Assembly (NCBI RefSeq): GCF_004354015.1
Contig: NZ_SMRU01000002.1
Coordinates: forward strand, 1 to 64,000
Reading direction: 5' to 3'
Length of the DNA stretch: 64,000 nt
Origin: Arthrobacter terricola
GTDB taxonomy: Bacteria; Actinomycetota; Actinomycetes; Actinomycetales; Micrococcaceae
Shown piece after piece: positions 24,955-34,134 of the stretch. The position numbers and the translations under genes are program-made. The notes below the pieces were generated by a model. That model was not told where the DNA came from, did no database searches, and was given only the letters and a program-made list of their open reading frames with translations. The stretch's first letter is position 1. Every line of letters begins with the position of its first letter.

Positions 24955-27900
24955 ACGCTGTCCCGGGTGTCCTGCTCGTCGGGGAGGTCGCTGACGTAGG
25001 AGTAGCCCCGCGCGTTTTTGGTGACGGTCAGGAGCAGGTCCATGTGCGGCTCAAGCGACGTCACCTTGTCCAGCGGGGCGCCGATAATGAGCTGGAACCC
25101 CAGGTTCTGCCAGGCCCGGACGGACCGGCCCGCGAACTCGCTGTCCGATAATACGAACCCCTCGTCGAGAAACACCGGTGCGAACGCGGGCCGGGAGCGG
25201 GTCTCGTCCCCCAGCTGATAGCGCAGTGCCGACCCCACGACGAAGGCCACCAGTTCCTGGGTTTCGCCGCCGGACTTATCACCCAGGTAGTCGTAGGTGG
25301 CGATCTCGCGGCGGGTGTCCTTGTCGAGGCAGGCCGCGGCGATAACGACGTGCTGGCGCACATCGAGGTAGCGATCGCGCTGGGACGTCGAGGATTTGGT
25401 GTGGCCCTCCGGGATGCGGATGCGGGCCATGAACTCGCTCAATTTCTTGAACCTCGCCTCGATCTGGTCTTCGGTGAGCTCCAGAGCCAGTCCCGAAGAC
25501 AGCTCACGCAGGCCGCGGCGGAACCTGCCCAGGTCTTCGCTCTGAAGCCGGCGGAGGGTGATCTGAAGGACACCGCCCCTGTTCCCGAACGGCAGCGTTT
25601 CCAGAATCCTGTTGATCGGCAGGAGACGGTCTTCGATGTCTGCCAGGGCGGTGTCGAAGGCGTCGTTGAGCCGCAGCAGGTCATCGCTGGACCACGCAGC
25701 CAGTTCGCGCCGCCACTTGTTGCGGCGTTCGTAGAGCCCCTCGGACTGGATCCGGTCGAGGATCTCGCGGTAACCGTCCGCCGAGTCGGCGGTGGTGCCC
25801 AGATTGTTCTCGGTCCAGTTGCTCTTGTACGCCTCGAACATGCTCACCATCGCGTTGGTGGCGCTCTTTGCGTTGCGCCGGGCAGCCTCGGATTCCTCCC
25901 TGAGCCGCCTGCGCAGGGCGGTGATGTTCGGCTCGAATGACTTCAGGCTCGTGGCCTCCCAGTTGCTGGTGAACAGCTCATCCAGGTACGCCTGCTGGGC
26001 CTCGGTAATCGTTGCCGTCTGCCGGTCGACAATGTCGTCAGCCGCAGCCTGCACGGTGTCCTGCCGCGTCACAAGGGAGCTCCAGTCGGACTGCAGCTTC
26101 TCCATGTCGCGTTCTGCCAGGACCCGGGCCCGGTTCGCCTGCCCGTGAAGGGGCCTGATCTGCTCGTCCTCAGCTTCAAGGGCATCGAGGATCTCATTGG
26201 TGCTCCGCAGCCTGCTGATGGCGTCCTGCAGCTCCGTGATCTCCCGGTCGATCCCGAGGTGGTCGATGGCTGACCAGTTGCTGTCCTGGACGAACAGGTG
26301 GGCGTCACGCTGCCGCCTGAGGTCGGCCCGGCGCTGCATTATGTCCCGGACTCGGTCGTTCGCCTTGGCGATCTCCGGCTCCAGCTCTGCCAGCAGCTCC
26401 GCGATGTCCTTGAGCCGGCGTTCATTGGAGAACCCGATGATGTTGCCCTCACCTGATTCCCCGTGGGCGCCGTGGTCACCCGAGCGGGTCTGTCCGGACC
26501 TGGTCACCCGGGATCCGGGGCCTGCGAGTCCGGCAGCGTCGGCCACGCACAGGTGGTCGACGCCGCTGCCGGCTACCCGGTCCTGGACCCAGCGCGAGAA
26601 CGGCGAGTCCAGGAATGCAAGCTTGCCCGAGACCAGGGCGGAGTCTCCGCGCCAGTCCTCGTGTTCGGCCAGGGTCACTGCCCGGTAGTTGATGCGCGGC
26701 CTGATCGTGACGCCGTCGATGGCTTCAGACAGCCGGTCACGGGTGTTGCGGTCGACCAGCACAGTGCGGGCCAGGCCGCCGAGGGTCGTTTCGATGGCCT
26801 TACGCCAGGTCTCCTCACCCGGAAGGACATCAATGAGCTCCGCGACGAACGGAAGATCACGCATCGGATCGAGGCCCGCGGCCGCCGCCATCTGCAGCCG
26901 GGCGTTGTGCAACCTCATCGGGACCATTCCGGCCCTGTCCTTGAGGGACGCGGCCTCCTCCGTGAGGTCCTTCCGCCGTGCCGTGAGCGGGGCAAGGTCC
27001 TCGCGGGCATGCCCTTCCTGCTCGTCCAAATCACGTTCGCGGGGCTCGTAACCGGACAGGAAGTCGCCGGCCGCGGACTGGGCCTCGGCGAACTGCCCGG
27101 CGGTCTCGGGCACGACGAGGTTGATTGCCTCGGTCTTCAGCTGGAACTTGAGATTTGCCTGGTAAACCCCGTCACGGCTGCTCTCAAGGGCCGCGATCTT
27201 CTGGCGGCGTTCCTCGATCGCATTACCGCCGTTGGCGGCCTTGTCCCGGGCAATCCTCTCAAGGCGTGCCCCGTACTCCGCTTCGTCCGCCTTGGCCTGG
27301 GCGAAGGAGCGGCTGGCCGCGGCGTGGTCCCGGCGGTTCGCCAGCACCGCGTCGTCAAGAAGGCCACGTTCGGTGCGGAGCTTCCACAGGCGGAACGACG
27401 AGGGTCCCTCCTCGTCAGCCCCGAAGTGGCGGATCATCAGTTCCCTGGCTTCGGCGTCCGCGAGCTCCGTCTGGAGCGTGGGCAGGCGCTGCAGGACCTT
27501 GACCTTGTTGGCTTCATCCACCATCTTCGAGTACGACGCCTCCAGATTGGCGAAGTGCAGAAGCGCCTGATCGGCGGCCTGGTACGTGACGGGTTCCTCC
27601 AGCACCATCGTCTTGTACAGCCCGTCCACCCGTTTGACCTCCATCCCGGCCTGGAGCCGAGCGAGAAGCCGCATGGCCTTGCGGCCGCCGTCGGCCCCGC
27701 CGATGCCGAGTCGGGTGTGGAGGGTCCCCTCGAACTCCCAGAAGGTGTTAAACGTGGTGAGCCCGGGCGCGGCTGCCTTCAGTGCCCGCTTGTCGAAGCG
27801 GCTGGCGGCCAGCGGCGCGAGCCTGGACGTGTCGAAATAGCCCTCGTATGCAGCGAACGTCGTCGTGACGTCGCCGTTGACGGAGCCGCCGGCCTTGACG

Positions 27901-28343
27901 AAATAGATTCGCATCGCCGTGTAGCGCCGGCCCTGATCGTTGACAAAGGTCGCGGCCAGAGCACCCCAGACCGGCGTCATGCCCGCACCGCGCAGCACCT
28001 GATCGCGCATCTCGTCCGAGCCGTCCACCCGGCTGGTGTCCATCTTGCCGCGGAGATAGGTCAGCAGGTTCCGCTGCTCCGCAGACCGTGCCCGGCCGCC
28101 AGCGTCGTTGGACGCACCGTTGAACGGCGTGTTGGAGGGCATCATCAGCGCGATGTAGGCATCCAGGACCGTCGACTTCCCGGTGCCGCTCGCCCCTGAG
28201 AGCAGGGTGGAGCCAGGCGAGAACGGCACCTCGGTGCGGCCGTGGAAGCCACCCCAGTTCACCAGCTGGAGCGCCTCAACCCGCCATTGGGCGTGCTCCG
28301 TCGCGGCTACCTGCAGGTCGGGTATTTCCAGTTCGAGGGTCAT
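24951..28343 (-). CDS. jetC: Wadjet JetC: SMC/MukB-like ATPase
   Basis: The 1130-residue protein has Walker A SGASGTGKST at 49-58, then long coiled-coil regions with a central hinge-like section (about 480-620), and a C-terminal Walker B-like PVFLDEGFVLSD. It is the SMC motor of Wadjet, which extrudes DNA loops and detects small closed circles such as plasmids. A conserved R-x-x-x-W-x-x-x-A-x-Q-L-x-N-W-G-x-F stretch at 20-34 fits JetC. It is translationally coupled to jetB (overlap ATGA) and jetD. Length agrees with type I. Confidence 0.93.
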   Translation of the reverse strand: MTLELEIPDLQVAATEHAQWRVEALQLVNWGGFHGRTEVPFSPGSTLLSGASGTGKSTVLDAYIALMMPSNTPFNGASNDAGGRARSAEQRNLLTYLRGKMDTSRVDGSDEMRDQVLRGAGMTPVWGALAATFVNDQGRRYTAMRIYFVKAGGSVNGDVTTTFAAYEGYFDTSRLAPLAASRFDKRALKAAAPGLTTFNTFWEFEGTLHTRLGIGGADGGRKAMRLLARLQAGMEVKRVDGLYKTMVLEEPVTYQAADQALLHFANLEASYSKMVDEANKVKVLQRLPTLQTELADAEARELMIRHFGADEEGPSSFRLWKLRTERGLLDDAVLANRRDHAAASRSFAQAKADEAEYGARLERIARDKAANGGNAIEERRQKIAALESSRDGVYQANLKFQLKTEAINLVVPETAGQFAEAQSAAGDFLSGYEPRERDLDEQEGHAREDLAPLTARRKDLTEEAASLKDRAGMVPMRLHNARLQMAAAAGLDPMRDLPFVAELIDVLPGEETWRKAIETTLGGLARTVLVDRNTRDRLSEAIDGVTIRPRINYRAVTLAEHEDWRGDSALVSGKLAFLDSPFSRWVQDRVAGSGVDHLCVADAAGLAGPGSRVTRSGQTRSGDHGAHGESGEGNIIGFSNERRLKDIAELLAELEPEIAKANDRVRDIMQRRADLRRQRDAHLFVQDSNWSAIDHLGIDREITELQDAISRLRSTNEILDALEAEDEQIRPLHGQANRARVLAERDMEKLQSDWSSLVTRQDTVQAAADDIVDRQTATITEAQQAYLDELFTSNWEATSLKSFEPNITALRRRLREESEAARRNAKSATNAMVSMFEAYKSNWTENNLGTTADSADGYREILDRIQSEGLYERRNKWRRELAAWSSDDLLRLNDAFDTALADIEDRLLPINRILETLPFGNRGGVLQITLRRLQSEDLGRFRRGLRELSSGLALELTEDQIEARFKKLSEFMARIRIPEGHTKSSTSQRDRYLDVRQHVVIAAACLDKDTRREIATYDYLGDKSGGETQELVAFVVGSALRYQLGDETRSRPAFAPVFLDEGFVLSDSEFAGRSVRAWQNLGFQLIIGAPLDKVTSLEPHMDLLLTVTKNARGYSYVSDLPDEQDTRDSV

Positions 28344-29119
28344 GCGCTGTCCTTCCCCAGCTCGGTCAACAGGTCTGGTTCATCGTCTTCTTCGTCGTCG
28401 GTATCGGAGCCGTCGCCGGCGCCGTCACCGTCCTGCGCGGTGCCGTTCTGCTCCATGAGCCACGTCCACAGAGTGCGCAGCTTCTCGACCGGCATGAGGA
28501 TCTCGATGATGGGAGAGATCCGGAACCTGTCGGGATCGGCGGTCTTCAGGAGCAGGCCGGCCGTGGCCAGCCCGTCAACCGCCTTCAGCGCGCGTTTCTG
28601 GTCCATGGCGCGGTGGGTCGTATGCTCGGGGCGCTGGTCGGCCACCTCATCGAGCAGCGTCTGACGGTCCACAAAGACGACGTCCTCACCCTCCTGGCGC
28701 TGGGAGAAGAGCCTTTGCCGCAGGTAGACCATCATGATGGTCTCCTCTTTCGTGTGGGACACGTCCCGCAGCAGTGAAGGAAGAGGATCGCCCGTCTCCG
28801 AAACTGCCTGACGTTTGAACGCGATTTGGTGGTCCCGGTCTATGAAGAGCTCGAAGAACAGCTCGTTGAGCCGGCCACGGATCACGTCGTCGTTGGCCAG
28901 GAGAACCTGCCAGTGGTCGGGGTGACGCTCCGCCGAGAGGTACCGATGCTTCAGGAGCGCATGAAGGCATCGGCGCTGGTCAGGAAACAGGATCGAGGCA
29001 TCGCTCTCGAACATGGACAGCGAGCTCTCCGTGCCGTCCTCGTCCCCGGCCGGGGGCTCATCCGACAGAAAGTCCAGAGGGTCCACGGAGTCCTCGTCGA
29101 TCGCGGCGACGTCTGTCAT
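28340..29119 (-). CDS. jetB: Wadjet JetB: KITE-like accessory subunit
   Basis: The 259-residue protein matches DUF4194, the JetB/MukE-like kite subunit. It has winged-helix-like segments (LHALLKHRYLSAERHPD, MVYLRQRLFSQRQEG, AVDGLATAGLLLK) and acidic N- and C-termini. JetB dimers bind the JetA kleisin and help DNA handling by JetC. The start overlaps the jetA stop by four bases. Confidence 0.9.
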   Translation of the reverse strand: MTDVAAIDEDSVDPLDFLSDEPPAGDEDGTESSLSMFESDASILFPDQRRCLHALLKHRYLSAERHPDHWQVLLANDDVIRGRLNELFFELFIDRDHQIAFKRQAVSETGDPLPSLLRDVSHTKEETIMMVYLRQRLFSQRQEGEDVVFVDRQTLLDEVADQRPEHTTHRAMDQKRALKAVDGLATAGLLLKTADPDRFRISPIIEILMPVEKLRTLWTWLMEQNGTAQDGDGAGDGSDTDDEEDDEPDLLTELGKDSA

Positions 29120-30642
29120 TGGCGTGCTCCTTCGGTATCGGTGTCCTGCGTGTCCCCGGCGGGCCGGATCGTGGCGGCAGGCATCAGGAATGTGCGCGTG
29201 CTTCCGTCGGGCCGCACTGCGTACACGGCCTCGCGCTGGTTGGGATCGGCAACGGCCCCGAGTCCGGTGAAAAGGTGCAGGAGCCCGAGGATCTCGACGG
29301 GGCGGCGAAGGTCTCCGGGCAGCGAGTTGAACAGCGCCGCGGCGGACTCAAGCTCACCATTGGCGGATTTTCCCTCTATCCGGCGGCGCAGCTGGTCCAG
29401 TGACGGGCCGCCCTGCCTACGGATGTCCTCCAGGGACAGCGACGCGGGCGCCTCGTCAGAGACGTCCGCGAGCGGTTCGGGCGGACGCTGGCTCTCCGGA
29501 TCGTAGGTCTTGAACCGCAACGCCGCTATGTCCAGGCCCGGCGGGATCAACTGGACGCCGACGTGGTCCCGGGCGCGTGCCGACTGCATCCAGGTCCGCA
29601 TTTCCCGGTCGATTCCGCGCAGGACCGTGTCGAGCTCGCGGTTGCGGATGTGGTCGTAGTTCTCGATGTGTTCCCGGAGGGTGGCGGTGAGGCGCTGGCG
29701 CTGATCCAGGACGTCGGCGATGCCGCGGCGGATGATGTCCACCGCCGTGCGCATCTGGCGCTGTTCATCGGCAAGGAGACGGCTTGCCCCAGGGTGGGCC
29801 AGGATGGCTTCCAGATCGGAGCGCAGCCTTGTCAGCCAGTCAGGTTTGCGTAGGAGCTCCAGAGCGCCGGCAAAGGCCCTGCCCTCCGCAGTACCGGTCA
29901 GCAGGCTGCTTGCCTGCGCAAGGTAATCGTCGACCACTTCCCCGACGGGTCGTTCTTCCTCACGGAACCTCTTGGTGATGCCCCGGTGCATCTTCCGCAC
30001 GGCCTCCTCGACCCGGCGGAAGTCGGACGGCAGGCCATCGAGCTCGCGGAGCACGTTGGAGAACTGCTCGGACAACTCCGCTTCCGAGGATTCCCGCAGC
30101 TCTCCGCCGGCGGCCAGGTGGTCGTACTCTTCCTGCAGGATCGCAATCTCTTCGGCGAGCCTGCGCTTACGCTCCTCGCGGTCCGGATTGGCCGCCTGTG
30201 CGGCATCCGAGATGACCCGCCGCATGGTTTCGATGCGCGACACGGAGACGTTGAGCTGGGATCGGCTCGCACGGATCACGTAGTCCAGGGCCTGCCTGGC
30301 GTCGCCGGTGAGCTGATAGGTTTCCTGCCCGCGCCCCGGGTCCCGGTACAGCCACCGCTCACGCACCCACTGCATGGCGAGGGCCTTGCCGCCCGCGGAG
30401 GGCACCGTGTACCCGACTGCTCGCAGCTCATCGAGGAGGGCGTCGATGCGGGTGTGGAACTGCTCGACCGGAATCGGTTGCGCATCGTCGGGGAACACGG
30501 CAGCGAAGAGAGGCATGGCGACGACCGCGGACTTGCGGTCCAGCAGTTTCAGGGTCGGTGTATTAAGAGCAGCCTCGATGCGGGCGACGTCACCCTCGAT
30601 GCCAGTCGCCAGGCTCACCACCACCGCCCAAGTGCTTCGCAT
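29116..30642 (-). CDS. jetA: Wadjet JetA: kleisin-like subunit
   Basis: The 508-residue protein (from ATG 30642) matches DUF3375, the kleisin JetA: an N-terminal winged-helix region (LKLLDRKSAVVAMPLFAA), a central coiled coil (KRRLAEEIAILQEEYDHLA) and a C-terminal winged helix (LGLLHLFTGLGA). A longer frame to 30723 has no homology. It is first in the operon. A gap of 278 bases upstream to the endonuclease VII-like gene could hold the promoter. Confidence 0.9.
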   Translation of the reverse strand: MRSTWAVVVSLATGIEGDVARIEAALNTPTLKLLDRKSAVVAMPLFAAVFPDDAQPIPVEQFHTRIDALLDELRAVGYTVPSAGGKALAMQWVRERWLYRDPGRGQETYQLTGDARQALDYVIRASRSQLNVSVSRIETMRRVISDAAQAANPDREERKRRLAEEIAILQEEYDHLAAGGELRESSEAELSEQFSNVLRELDGLPSDFRRVEEAVRKMHRGITKRFREEERPVGEVVDDYLAQASSLLTGTAEGRAFAGALELLRKPDWLTRLRSDLEAILAHPGASRLLADEQRQMRTAVDIIRRGIADVLDQRQRLTATLREHIENYDHIRNRELDTVLRGIDREMRTWMQSARARDHVGVQLIPPGLDIAALRFKTYDPESQRPPEPLADVSDEAPASLSLEDIRRQGGPSLDQLRRRIEGKSANGELESAAALFNSLPGDLRRPVEILGLLHLFTGLGAVADPNQREAVYAVRPDGSTRTFLMPAATIRPAGDTQDTDTEGARQ

Positions 30643-30920
30643 TGTTGATCGCCCTTTGTTAGGCGATCTTCCTGACAACTGGCCTTGCCGGTCGGAACCT
30701 CCGAAAAAAACCACGGCAGGCACCGAGCGGGCAAGAAAGCTCCCGCGACGAACGACTCTGAGTCATAAAGCTTGTACATGAGGCCAGTATCTTCGGCACC
30801 ACTGACATTCTTGGTGCAGCCGGGGCATGTCGCATCCAATTAACGCCGCAAGTGGCCTCGACCGAAAGATAGTCGCTTGCGTATGCCGAACCACTTTCGG
30901 CAGATCGATTCAACATGCCG

Positions 30921-31826
30921 CTAAGTTGCCGCGATTCTCTTCTCTGCTAAGTAGGCCGCCACGTGATCGGCCCCCACACGCAAATACATTGACATTCTTT
31001 CCAGCAATTCTGCCCTGTCCTTGGCATGCCCAATGGCCGCATTGCAACTCCAACACAGCAGCCCCCGTATACAGAACCCACATGTCTTTTGACTATCGGA
31101 GCAGCACGAATGGTCATGATCAACCATGAGTCCCTGCCGGCCCTCTGAAACTTCCCGGCAGAGGTAACACACGCCGTTCTGCAAGTCGAGAAGGGCCCTG
31201 TAGGCCTGGCCGATGATCCCGTATATTCGTGCCCGGCGTTCGTCGGCAACGCACGGCTTACACTGACTGCGGAGACCGTCCCGAGCATTGGAATTGGGTG
31301 GAAAGCTGTCCTCTGGCAGCCACTGCTCCCACATGCAGCAGCGCTTATTGCCGTTCTCATCGCGCGCCCTGGAAGGGTACGACCTCTTAGCGGCGTACAA
31401 CTCAACTCCACGCCGCACCTGATCGTAATGAGTACCACAAAGGGGTATGGGGGTCAGCCTTTTGGCTTCCCTGCCGCAGTAGGTTTCAGTCATGCCCGGC
31501 GCTTCACAGGTGTGATCCTGCACGCCGCGGATCTGTTGGTGAAGTGGTTTGAGCGTTCGGTGTTTCCGCCAATAACGGTAGTGCGAATCGCAGAGCGGAC
31601 CCCCAGGACTGTTATGTCCCGGCTTGCGTGCACAAACACCGCCGCCTTCGTCCGCGGGTGCGCTACACGGCCGATTCCCGATCGGAATCCGGATGGGCCG
31701 CATCTCGCCCCGGTTCTCCCACTGCGAAAAATGCGCCTGACACATTGGCTGTGGCTCGACAACCTTCACGGGCCGTCCGCACTGCTCCGAGGGCACGTAA
31801 GTCGGTCCCACACAAAGGTCTTCCAT
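30921..31826 (-). CDS. Recombination endonuclease VII-like HNH protein
   Basis: The 301-residue protein has several Cys-rich clusters (C-x-R-P, CSAPADEGG, CEAPGMTETYCGR) and a C-terminal endonuclease VII domain near 190-285: CYLCRE, LMVDHDHSCC, TCGFCIRGLLCWSCNAAIGH. The His of DHDH and the zinc Cys are intact. T4 endonuclease VII cuts branched DNA such as Holliday junctions. Proteins with this domain occur in phages and mobile elements. It is upstream of jetA on the same strand, and only 278 bases separate them, so a link to the Wadjet operon is possible but unproven. Confidence 0.75.
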   Translation of the reverse strand: MEDLCVGPTYVPSEQCGRPVKVVEPQPMCQAHFSQWENRGEMRPIRIPIGNRPCSAPADEGGGVCARKPGHNSPGGPLCDSHYRYWRKHRTLKPLHQQIRGVQDHTCEAPGMTETYCGREAKRLTPIPLCGTHYDQVRRGVELYAAKRSYPSRARDENGNKRCCMWEQWLPEDSFPPNSNARDGLRSQCKPCVADERRARIYGIIGQAYRALLDLQNGVCYLCREVSEGRQGLMVDHDHSCCSDSQKTCGFCIRGLLCWSCNAAIGHAKDRAELLERMSMYLRVGADHVAAYLAEKRIAAT

Positions 31827-32111
31827 GCCCTCACATTATGTGGAGGCACAGACAAATGCTGGAGAAACGATCAAATCCCCCGCCGCCGGGGGCAGTACAG
31901 ATACAAGCATGGACGAAGCTTTCACCTTCCTCGCAACCCGGCGGTTCACCTCGGCTCTTTGACAAAGGTGGGCCTCGACCTGCCGAGTCATGCCAAGCGA
32001 CATAGGGGGATGCCATAGCAGCCTCGAAGACCGCAGCTCGTGGATGGTAACCAACGTAAGCCTTATACGGGCATCGACGTCGGCATCGCACCCACTCCCG
32101 CGGGCGTGGAG

Positions 32112-32336
32112 GGCTTCAACCCGGTGGGCACGCACCCCTCCGGCCGCATCGGCGAGGACCCCAGGGCATCCCGAACAACCTCGTCCCGCTCATCGCCCAG
32201 GTCGCCGTCGGGCTCCGTGAAAACCTGGTGGTCTTCGGCGGCGACTACGGCACCCCGGACGGGACGTGCGAGCTGGACTACACCCGCGCCGTCGACCTCG
32301 CGGAAGGTCACCTCGCGGCCCTGCACCACATCATCT
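32112..32336 (+). pseudogene. galE: UDP-glucose 4-epimerase (galE) internal fragment
   Basis: The plus strand reads [15 protein letters not shown], then a one-base shift, then [28 protein letters not shown] and [15 protein letters not shown]. These are adjacent conserved blocks of GalE (the NxxGAHPSGxIGEDP and PNNLxPfxxQVAxG motifs). The NAD-binding N-terminus and the C-terminus are absent. It is a housekeeping-gene scrap in the island. Confidence 0.85.
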
Positions 32337-32531
32337 CAACCCGTAACCCTCAGGGTAAGCTCCGTTCGGTATCCCGATGGATGCGCGGTTCGAAAGCCAG
32401 CTTCGGATGGTTTTGGCGGGAACTTCGCATCACTGCTGCGCGAAGCACATACTACTGATGGCAAAACTCCTGAGGCTGGGCGTCCAGACTCCGTGCTGTT
32501 TCCTGTCCTACCAATGATTAGCCGCCCGACT

Positions 32532-33206
32532 TCACGCGATAGGAAGCGCACGCGCTATTGCCTTGTGCTTAGCACGGAGGGCCTTAAGTGTCGGGTAGTA
32601 GGGATGGTGACTGTTGCCCTGGAGGTTGAGCGGCAAATTCAGCTGCTCGATCGCGTACGTTTCGGGCAGCCAGGGCGTATCCGTCTGGACCCAGGTCACG
32701 CGGGCGTGCCGGCTCATCCACTCGTTGATCTGATGTTCGCCATGGTGCGTGAAGGTCAGCCGGTTTCCGCTGCCGACTCTGCGGAGCGCGATGCCTAGCT
32801 TGTCTGCCAGATGGCAGCCCAGTGTCAGCCGTAGTGTGGAACCGTAGGCGTTGCCGCGGTAGTGGTATCGGATCCGGTTCCAAAGCGTCTGGGTCCTCGG
32901 CGACGCGCCATTGCGCGGCGGCTCTTTGGGCGCGATCCCGACATAGAGCATCACTCCTTCAGGGATTGCGTGGCAGTCGCGGACGTCAACACCCGGCGGC
33001 ACCTCATCGAAGTACCACGCGTACACGCCGGACACCTTGGGTACAGGTGAGGATCGCTGGAGCACTTCTTCGCGGGTGAAGAGGCGTGATGGCCCCAGTA
33101 ACTGTGCCAGCTCTGCGATGTACTCGTCAGATGGGTCCCGTTCCACACTGGTCAGCGGCGCTAACCCAGCCCCCATCTCGTCCGAGAAGTCTTGTCCAGT
33201 CGTCAC
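32532..33206 (-). CDS. GIY-YIG nuclease family protein
   Basis: The 224-residue protein reads SGVYAWYFDEV, then MLYVGIAPKEPP, then LWNRIRYHYRGNAYGSTLR, the expanded GIY-YIG core of an actinobacterial family, followed by LGCHLADKLGIALRRV, LTFTHHGE, WMSRHARVTWV, ETYAIEQLNLPLNLQ. The Y-x-x-Y, G-x-x and the later Glu needed by GIY-YIG nucleases appear present. The gene is intact, unlike the other GIY-YIG gene in the window. It lies between the galE scrap and repeat D. Confidence 0.78.
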   Translation of the reverse strand: MTTGQDFSDEMGAGLAPLTSVERDPSDEYIAELAQLLGPSRLFTREEVLQRSSPVPKVSGVYAWYFDEVPPGVDVRDCHAIPEGVMLYVGIAPKEPPRNGASPRTQTLWNRIRYHYRGNAYGSTLRLTLGCHLADKLGIALRRVGSGNRLTFTHHGEHQINEWMSRHARVTWVQTDTPWLPETYAIEQLNLPLNLQGNSHHPYYPTLKALRAKHKAIARALPIA

Positions 33207-33621
33207 AGGTCAACAATGACGGCGAGCATCCCGAGAACCGTTCATCAACACGCTGTGACCCGCCAAGTATTCGTCCGTCAGATCCTGCATCAGCTATACG
33301 CCGTCGGTCCTGATTGCCAGGCAGGCGTGCTCGGGACCGACGTGGCCTGTGAACCGCTCGTTCTCCGCCATCAGCGGACGAAGGATCGACGTTGACGGTG
33401 CATACCTGGGGTCCGAAACTACGCGCCTCGGCAAGGAGCGGCAGCCTTATTGAGCCAAATGCGTGCCACCGGCTGCGGACCTCGAAGCCCGCAGCATGCT
33501 CCAGCTCGCACAAGGTGATTCGGGCGACTGCAAAGGAAACACCCGATCCGGCAGTGCGGAGAACTCCGGGATCCAACGCCCGTTGCGAAAAACGCGATAC
33601 ACCAGGGAGAATTCCAAAAAG
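33207..33621. other. Gene-poor stretch before repeat D
   Basis: No complete gene is visible. The minus strand near 33380 reads MAENERFTGHVGPEHACLAI, then an in-frame TAG, then LMQDLTDEYLAGHSVLMN, which looks like a small decayed gene of unknown type. Confidence 0.35.
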
Positions 33622-33806
33622 TCAAGCTTTGTCAACACTAAAAAGCCAAAAGACCTTTGACCTGCGGAAACACTGTGCCCGAGGTGGGACTCGAACCGCA
33701 TTCCGAACCCCGGAAACACAGGGAACTCCCGAAAACATAGGTAATACGAGCCAGTCCGGCCGATGTACGGCCCAGTACGGAGCCAAATCTGTTGACACTG
33801 TCAACA
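33622..33806 (-). repeat. Repeat D: tRNA 3'-end-like attachment site
   Basis: The left arm is GTCAAGCTTTGTCAACA, followed by CCTGCGGAAACACTGTGCCC and the minus-strand tRNA 3'-end-like sequence (33675-33697). The right edge is TGTTGACA-C-TGTCAACA (33790-33806), identical to that of B. Its left half resembles C, and its right half resembles B, including the tail. Confidence 0.68.
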
Positions 33807-34085
33807 CCCCCTTTCTGCCAGAATTTGAAGAACACAGAGCGACTGCCGCCCCCGTTTTGGGAGGAGCGGCAGTCGCTCTATCGTCGGTTGCAACGGCATC
33901 CGGCCAACTCGTCCTCGATGCATCCGTTCGCGACAGTTGTGTCGGCCCGATTCTGGGCACGGCGGTCCTCCTTCGTACAGCTCATAGGCCCGAACGGCAG
34001 GAGCGCCGATCACCTTGCAGTCTGCACGACAACGTCGCCGCCGAACCCTGGAACCGAGCGAACGGGTTGGAGCTGAAACGCGGGG
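33807..34085. repeat. Homologous tail of repeat D (shared with B)
   Basis: This stretch is the counterpart of 9646-9935. It has the same order of blocks: the large hairpin, GGTTGCAACGG, CGGCGGTCC and GGAGCTGAAACGCGGGG. No open frame is shared. Confidence 0.6.
33836..33879. terminator. 14-bp hairpin in the tail of repeat D
   Basis: AGAGCGACTGCCGC / GCGGCAGTCGCTCT forms a perfect 14-bp stem with a 16-base loop. It may be a bidirectional terminator that insulates the attachment site, or a protein-binding structure. Confidence 0.6.
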
Positions 34086-34134
34086 TACTCTGTACCAAGC
34101 GGCCGTCGGGGATACCGAGGCCGCTGCCTGATTA

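Noticed and set aside
26463-28199. Long plus-strand frame opposite jetC
   Set aside because: Antisense shadow of a strongly recognised SMC ATPase gene.
32040-32798. Plus-strand frame from 32040 as one gene
   Set aside because: Only the galE scrap inside it is real, and that scrap is in two other frames. The rest is antisense to the GIY-YIG gene.
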